From Neobacillus novalis NBRC 102450 (GTDB lineage Bacteria > Bacillota > Bacilli > Bacillales > Cytobacillaceae), in NCBI RefSeq assembly GCF_001591805.1, contig NZ_BCVP01000042.1, positions 1 to 43,554 on the forward strand: 43,554 bases of DNA, written 5' to 3'. The position numbers and the translations under genes are program-made. Of this stretch, positions 40,578 to 43,554 are shown piece by piece (within the stretch, counting starts at the first letter, position 1; each line of letters starts with the position of its first letter). A model generated the notes under the pieces. The model was not told where the DNA came from. It worked only from the letters and a program-made list of their open reading frames with translations, and searched no databases.

Positions 40578-41094
40578 TTAGGAATCGGATGTAAGAAAAT
40601 ACCTAACTTCAATAGTATAATATATAAAAAGGACCAATAACCGTTTTTTCACGGCACGTGGCACAAATTAGGTGTCAGGCACTATTTGCGGGGCAAAGGC
40701 GGGCATGTTTTTCTAGTGGAATTGAGACTATAGTCCCAAAAAGGCTGCAGACATTAGGGCCAGTGGGTCAGTCCCCCGATGCTTAAAGCGGCGGAGGACT
40801 GACTCTTTTTTCCCGACAAAACTTTAGATGTATATTTCAGTTTTTACAACCGGTTGATTTCAGCTTTACCTTTAGCACACCTGAACGACAAATCTAAACA
40901 AAATTCCCTTCCATGAAAACTAAATAAACGTTTGATTAAATATGCTGGAATGCCCAATGTTTAACAAATTGGACAAATGGCTGTGGATCTCGGTTGCTCA
41001 CAAAGGTGTGGGTCTGTTGAATCGACTACTATTTACTTTTTTCAGGTTCTGTAAGGGTAATAATCATTGTCTTGTAAATTTGAAATCTTAGCAT
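40578..41094. other. Gene-free region between the T7SS cassette and the SMR genes
   Basis: Contains a degenerate family A repeat (GGTGTCAGGCACTATTTGC, about 40670-40688) and the plus-strand terminator at 40765-40811 with no plus-strand gene before it. No start, ribosome binding site and ORF combination was found. It looks like a deletion scar upstream of the T7SS cassette. Confidence 0.5.
40765..40811 (+). terminator. Orphan plus-strand terminator
   Basis: Arms GTCAGTCC (40767-40774 region) and GGACTGAC (40796-40803) with outer G-C pairs, followed by TCTTTTTT. No intact gene precedes it on the plus strand. Confidence 0.65.
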
Positions 41095-41409
41095 CTACGT
41101 AGTCGTTTTCAGTCCAATAACTGCTACTAATATCAGACCTATAAATAATATCCGTCTCCAATCTTTTGCTTCCCCATAGAAAAGCATTCCAACTAGCGTT
41201 CCACCTACAGTTCCTATCCCAGTCCAAACGGCATAGGCTGTTCCCGCCGGGAGGGTTTTCATAGCTAAGCCTAGAAAACTAAAACTAAATATAAATCCAA
41301 GGAGCAGTATCATATATGCTTGTAAATTATTGTTTTTTGCTACTTTATTCATTCCTGTAACCCCGACTACTTCAAGGGCTCCAGCTAGAATGAGATACAC
41401 CCAGGCCAT
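41095..41409 (-). CDS. SMR family efflux transporter subunit
   Basis: 104 residues from the ATG at 41409; the longer frame to 41451 overlaps the previous gene. Four membrane helices: MAWVYLILAGALEVVGVTGM with the essential glutamate E13, then AYMILLLGFIFSFSFLGLAM, AGTAYAVWTGIGTVGGTLVGM (in part) and the fourth helix ending in GLKTTT. Starts one base after the stop of a second SMR gene, so it is a paired, probably heterodimeric or dual-topology, small multidrug-resistance pump of the YkkCD/EbrAB layout. Confidence 0.93.
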   Translation of the reverse strand: MAWVYLILAGALEVVGVTGMNKVAKNNNLQAYMILLLGFIFSFSFLGLAMKTLPAGTAYAVWTGIGTVGGTLVGMLFYGEAKDWRRILFIGLILVAVIGLKTTT

Positions 41410-41410
41410 T

Positions 41411-41752
41411 TTACGCTGCACCTTCTTTCTTACTAGTTTCATTTGTAACAAGTTTTAAACCTATAACACCAGATAGAAGTAAGAGAATAAAAAATACTTT
41501 CATCCAACTAAAGGCAACTCCAAATACCACCATCTCCACAACAACGGTCCCAGCCGTTCCTATTCCAGTAAAGATTGCGTAAACTGTAGCAACAGGTAAA
41601 CTTTTTATTGCCTTTAATAGTAAAACAAATGAAATATATATAAGTAGAGCAATACCAGCCCAAGTAAGCCAATTACTAGCATGCTTCAATCCTATTGCCC
41701 ACAAAACCTCAATAAATCCAGCCAGTAGGACTAATACCCAATTTCGATTCAT
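41411..41752 (-). CDS. SMR family efflux transporter subunit
   Basis: 113 residues, ATG preceded by GGGAGG. Four helices beginning NWVLVLLAGFIEVLWAIGLK with the membrane glutamate E14, and VATVYAIFTGIGTAGTVVVE as helix 3, plus a charged C-terminal tail (NETSKKEGAA). Lies 24 bases after a TetR gene and one base before the second SMR gene, forming a three-gene resistance operon. Export of cationic compounds (quaternary amines, guanidinium) is typical; the actual substrate is unknown. Confidence 0.93.
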   Translation of the reverse strand: MNRNWVLVLLAGFIEVLWAIGLKHASNWLTWAGIALLIYISFVLLLKAIKSLPVATVYAIFTGIGTAGTVVVEMVVFGVAFSWMKVFFILLLLSGVIGLKLVTNETSKKEGAA

Positions 41753-41776
41753 CGTTTTTTCCTCCCATAAATATTA

Positions 41777-42358
41777 TTACTCCTTTGAAAGACCGTGCCA
41801 AAAAACATACCAAGAAGCATCCAATCTCTTTGTTAGGCGTTCTGGACCTCCATATACCATTTCTACCAATATTCCATCTAACATCCCTAAGAATGCAGCA
41901 GTTGCTCGTTTTTCACCAATAATTGAACTAATTGTTCCTTCCGCCACAGCCTTTTTAAGAATGTGAATAAATAGCTCTTCTAACTTATCAAGATATTGGT
42001 TAACCATATTCATCACCGACTCATTGAGATGATTCGGTGGAAAGAAAGAAGTACGAGTCCAAAATTTATTTGAAACATTCTTTCCATATCGGTCTATGCT
42101 TCGCAATAGAAAATCGTATAAGAAATCCTTGATGGGTCGAGTCTGATTAGACTCTATAAAATTAATAACAGATCTTATTTCATTTTCACTCGCATCCCTG
42201 CACAGCTGAATAAACAGTTCATCTTTCCCTTTGAAATGAGTATAAATTGACTGTTTTTTTATCCCTACATCCTCGGCAATATGTGCCAATGATGCACCTT
42301 CATATCCATTTTTTGCGAAGTGCTTTAAAGAAACTTTTTTTATTTGTTCTGCTGTCAT
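41777..42358 (-). CDS. TetR family regulator of the SMR pump
   Basis: 193 residues from the ATG at 42358 (GGAAGG nine bases upstream; an ATG at 42367 is possible). The frame stays open to 42568 but that 70-residue extension is not TetR-like. HTH: LKHFAKNGYEGASLAHIAED, then VGIKKQSIYTHFKGKDELF. The C-terminal domain has FWTRTSFFPPNHL and LGMLDGILVEMVYGGPERL, seen in regulators of SMR and MFS pumps. Likely represses its own operon, perhaps at GTAAG/CTTAC half-sites at 42382-42403. Confidence 0.9.
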   Translation of the reverse strand: MTAEQIKKVSLKHFAKNGYEGASLAHIAEDVGIKKQSIYTHFKGKDELFIQLCRDASENEIRSVINFIESNQTRPIKDFLYDFLLRSIDRYGKNVSNKFWTRTSFFPPNHLNESVMNMVNQYLDKLEELFIHILKKAVAEGTISSIIGEKRATAAFLGMLDGILVEMVYGGPERLTKRLDASWYVFWHGLSKE

Positions 42359-42647
42359 ATTATCCATCCTTCCGAACGGTCGTAAGGTAAATTTAACACT
42401 TACCCTTTCCCAAGTCAAATAAACAGGTACAAGAAGCCTGTCCCCTCGTCCCACTAAATTCGACATACATCGGCTGGTGGAATAACCAAAAGACATTTCA
42501 AGCCCTTTATACATTAGAAAAACATTGCGCCGGTTGTGCAACTTATGGGGAGTAAAGTTGGAATCCATAAACAGAAAAGGCCAGAAATATCAAAGGTAAT
42601 TTCCCTGGGTTTTTTTCTGGTTAAAATCATTTTGGTAGCCCTAAAGA

Positions 42648-42708
42648 GTTATTCCGTGGAACACTGCTGTGAAACAAGATTATTCGGGCGGTGACAGGCA
42701 CCGGAATT
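42648..42708. repeat. 61-bp dispersed repeat, copy 2
   Basis: Begins GTTATTCCGTGGAACACTGC and ends GTGACAGGCACCGGAATT. Same length as copy 1 at 25648-25708 and, like it, directly followed by a minus-strand terminator. Confidence 0.8.
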
Positions 42709-42710
42709 CA

Positions 42711-42746
42711 AAAGGCATCCGAATAAGTTAATATTCGAATGCCTTT
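42711..42746 (-). terminator. Terminator of the doxX gene
   Basis: Arms AAAGGCATCCGAAT and ATTCGAATGCCTTT (one mismatch) with an eight-base loop, about 20 bases past the DoxX stop; T-rich on both sides. Confidence 0.8.
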
Positions 42747-42767
42747 CCTCGACTATTTATCTAGTAT

Positions 42768-43277
42768 TTAAGCAACGGTAGTGCCTTTTCTATGATTACC
42801 TTTAACAGTATAGTATTTGCGTACATAAGGCATTGCATATCGGTCTAAGCCGAATTTGCCTGCATTTGCTCCTGCAACAAGGACGAAGAACGCTAATAGA
42901 ATCATTTGACCGTTAGTGCTAACCGTGCCGCTGAACAAGAAAGAGAAATTCATAACCAATCCCATTAGTGTTGCAAAGTTTGTGAGAAGGCCTAGGATTA
43001 ACGCAATACCGACTAATAATTCGCCCCATTGCACTAAGATAGAAAACAGATCAGCGTTTGGCAATGCAATATGCTCTAGAAATGCTGCCCACCAGCCTTG
43101 AACTGCTGGGTGTTCTCCTGTACTAGAAGCGATTGCGCCCTTTAAGAACCCACTTGCATCAAATCCGCCGCCTGTTATTTTTGCAAAACCTGCATGTATA
43201 AATTGATAACCAATATAAATACGAATGATTGCTAAAACCCCTGCAGCAATATTATTTTTTCTTAAAAGATTTAACAT
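42768..43277 (-). CDS. DoxX family membrane protein
   Basis: 169 residues, ATG preceded by AGGGGATGG. Four hydrophobic helices with the DoxX pattern: IIRIYIGYQFIHAGFAKITGG, LVQWGELLVGIALILGLLTN (in part), FATLMGLVMNFSFLFSG, then ILLAFFVLVAGANAGKFGLDRY. DoxX-type proteins are inner-membrane partners of quinone/thiosulfate or redox-stress systems; the role here is unknown. It is a single gene with its own terminator and a CRP/FNR-like site upstream. Confidence 0.9.
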   Translation of the reverse strand: MLNLLRKNNIAAGVLAIIRIYIGYQFIHAGFAKITGGGFDASGFLKGAIASSTGEHPAVQGWWAAFLEHIALPNADLFSILVQWGELLVGIALILGLLTNFATLMGLVMNFSFLFSGTVSTNGQMILLAFFVLVAGANAGKFGLDRYAMPYVRKYYTVKGNHRKGTTVA

Positions 43278-43387
43278 AATACTCCATCCCCTTAGGATTA
43301 AATTAGTTTGTTCACTGTTTCACAAGATTTTGTTTGTTTCTTACTACACTTATATATTAACACTTTATCCAAGTTAAAAAAGATGTT

Positions 43388-43403
43388 TGTGATGTTATTC
43401 ACA
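43388..43403. promoter_or_regulatory. CRP/FNR-type palindrome upstream of doxX
   Basis: TGTGATGTTATTCACA is an exact TGTGA-N6-TCACA palindrome, about 110 bases before the DoxX start codon and roughly 45-50 bases upstream of a TAATAT/TATATA -10 region near 43351-43359. That spacing would suit activation by an FNR or Crp-like protein (inference). Confidence 0.6.
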
Positions 43404-43503
43404 TATTTGCAACAAAGTTTTGTCTAGATTGTGAAATATGAATCCTCCAGGCTAAAAATTACTTTTATAAATTATTTATTGTTGATTTTGTGTAGGTATG
43501 AAA

Positions 43504-43554
43504 ATTCATAGGCGGAGAATTTCCGGCTATTGTATATAGAGGAGGCTTACGAAG
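43504..43554. repeat. 51-bp dispersed repeat, family C, copy 2 (cut by window end)
   Basis: Starts ATTCATAGGCGGAGAATTTC. Aligns over its whole length with the minus strand of 28625-28675. Confidence 0.75.

Larger units (their letters stand above)
42359..42767. other. Intergenic region with repeats and terminator
   Basis: Holds the presumed TetR promoter/operator, a GGTACAAGAAGCCTGTCCCC repeat similar to the one near 35736 (about 42425-42445), the second 61-bp family A repeat and the DoxX terminator. The open frame through 42568 is not supported as coding. Confidence 0.5.

Noticed and set aside
41753..42400. Guanidine (ykkC-type) riboswitch expected before paired SMR genes
   Set aside because: The SMR genes follow a TetR gene by 24 bases and no matching leader structure was seen; control appears to be by TetR.
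42359..42568. 70-codon N-terminal extension of the TetR gene
   Set aside because: Not TetR-like, contains dispersed-repeat sequence, and a good ribosome binding site exists at the internal start.

Overview
The window looks like a chromosomal segment of a low-GC, endospore-type Bacillota, most likely a Bacillaceae member (Bacillus/Neobacillus-like). The signs are strong GGAGG-type ribosome binding sites, frequent TTG and GTG starts, sigma-A promoters, CcpA-type cre boxes, lipobox solute-binding proteins, small YvrJ/DUF1659/DUF2922 proteins and a type VII secretion (T7SS) effector cassette. No rRNA, tRNA, CRISPR array, phage module or intact insertion sequence was seen. All functional statements rest on reading the sequence and on family knowledge; no search was run.

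Layout. 1-300: end of a YvrJ cassette (copy 1). 305-7320: minus-strand beta-glucoside operon (binding protein, two permeases, LacI regulator, ROK kinase, GH1 6-phospho-beta-glucosidase) under a promoter flanked by two LacI-type operators and overlapped by a cre box. 7625-18942: eleven-gene minus-strand operon with a Dpp/Opp-type peptide ABC transporter, an amidohydrolase, a threonine-synthase-like PLP enzyme, an M20 peptidase, a beta-lactamase-fold hydrolase, RidA and a PAS-HTH regulator. It looks like uptake and breakdown of an unidentified peptide or N-acyl amino acid, perhaps containing D-residues. 19100-19670: small ORF and gene debris. 19672-23978: large secreted GH84 beta-N-acetylglucosaminidase with cell-wall-binding repeats, a cre-like promoter and a terminator-like leader hairpin. 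24157-25536: cysteine-desulfurase-like PLP enzyme. 25711-27467: MarR/MFS efflux-type unit. 27540-30686: two SDR oxidoreductases, a third SDR reduced to an in-frame 41-codon scar, and a divergent TetR regulator. 30723-34838: amino acid permease, short YitT-type membrane protein, class V aminotransferase and divergent Crp/Fnr regulator. 34881-36518: rhomboid protease remnant, lipoprotein and a 34-residue membrane peptide. 36772-37533: DUF1659-DUF2922-YvrJ cassette (copy 2) with a frameshift in DUF2922. 37672-40577: orphan T7SS effector cassette. 41095-42403: TetR plus a paired SMR efflux pump. 42711-43403: DoxX with a TGTGA-N6-TCACA site upstream.

The intergenic spaces carry at least three families of short dispersed repeats, often next to terminators, plus several pseudogene scars. 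This suggests an accessory, actively rearranging region. The best candidates for undescribed biology are the T7SS cassette (glycine-zipper effector with a polytopic membrane partner), the peptide/PLP/RidA operon, and the kinase-dependent, PTS-independent beta-glucoside route.
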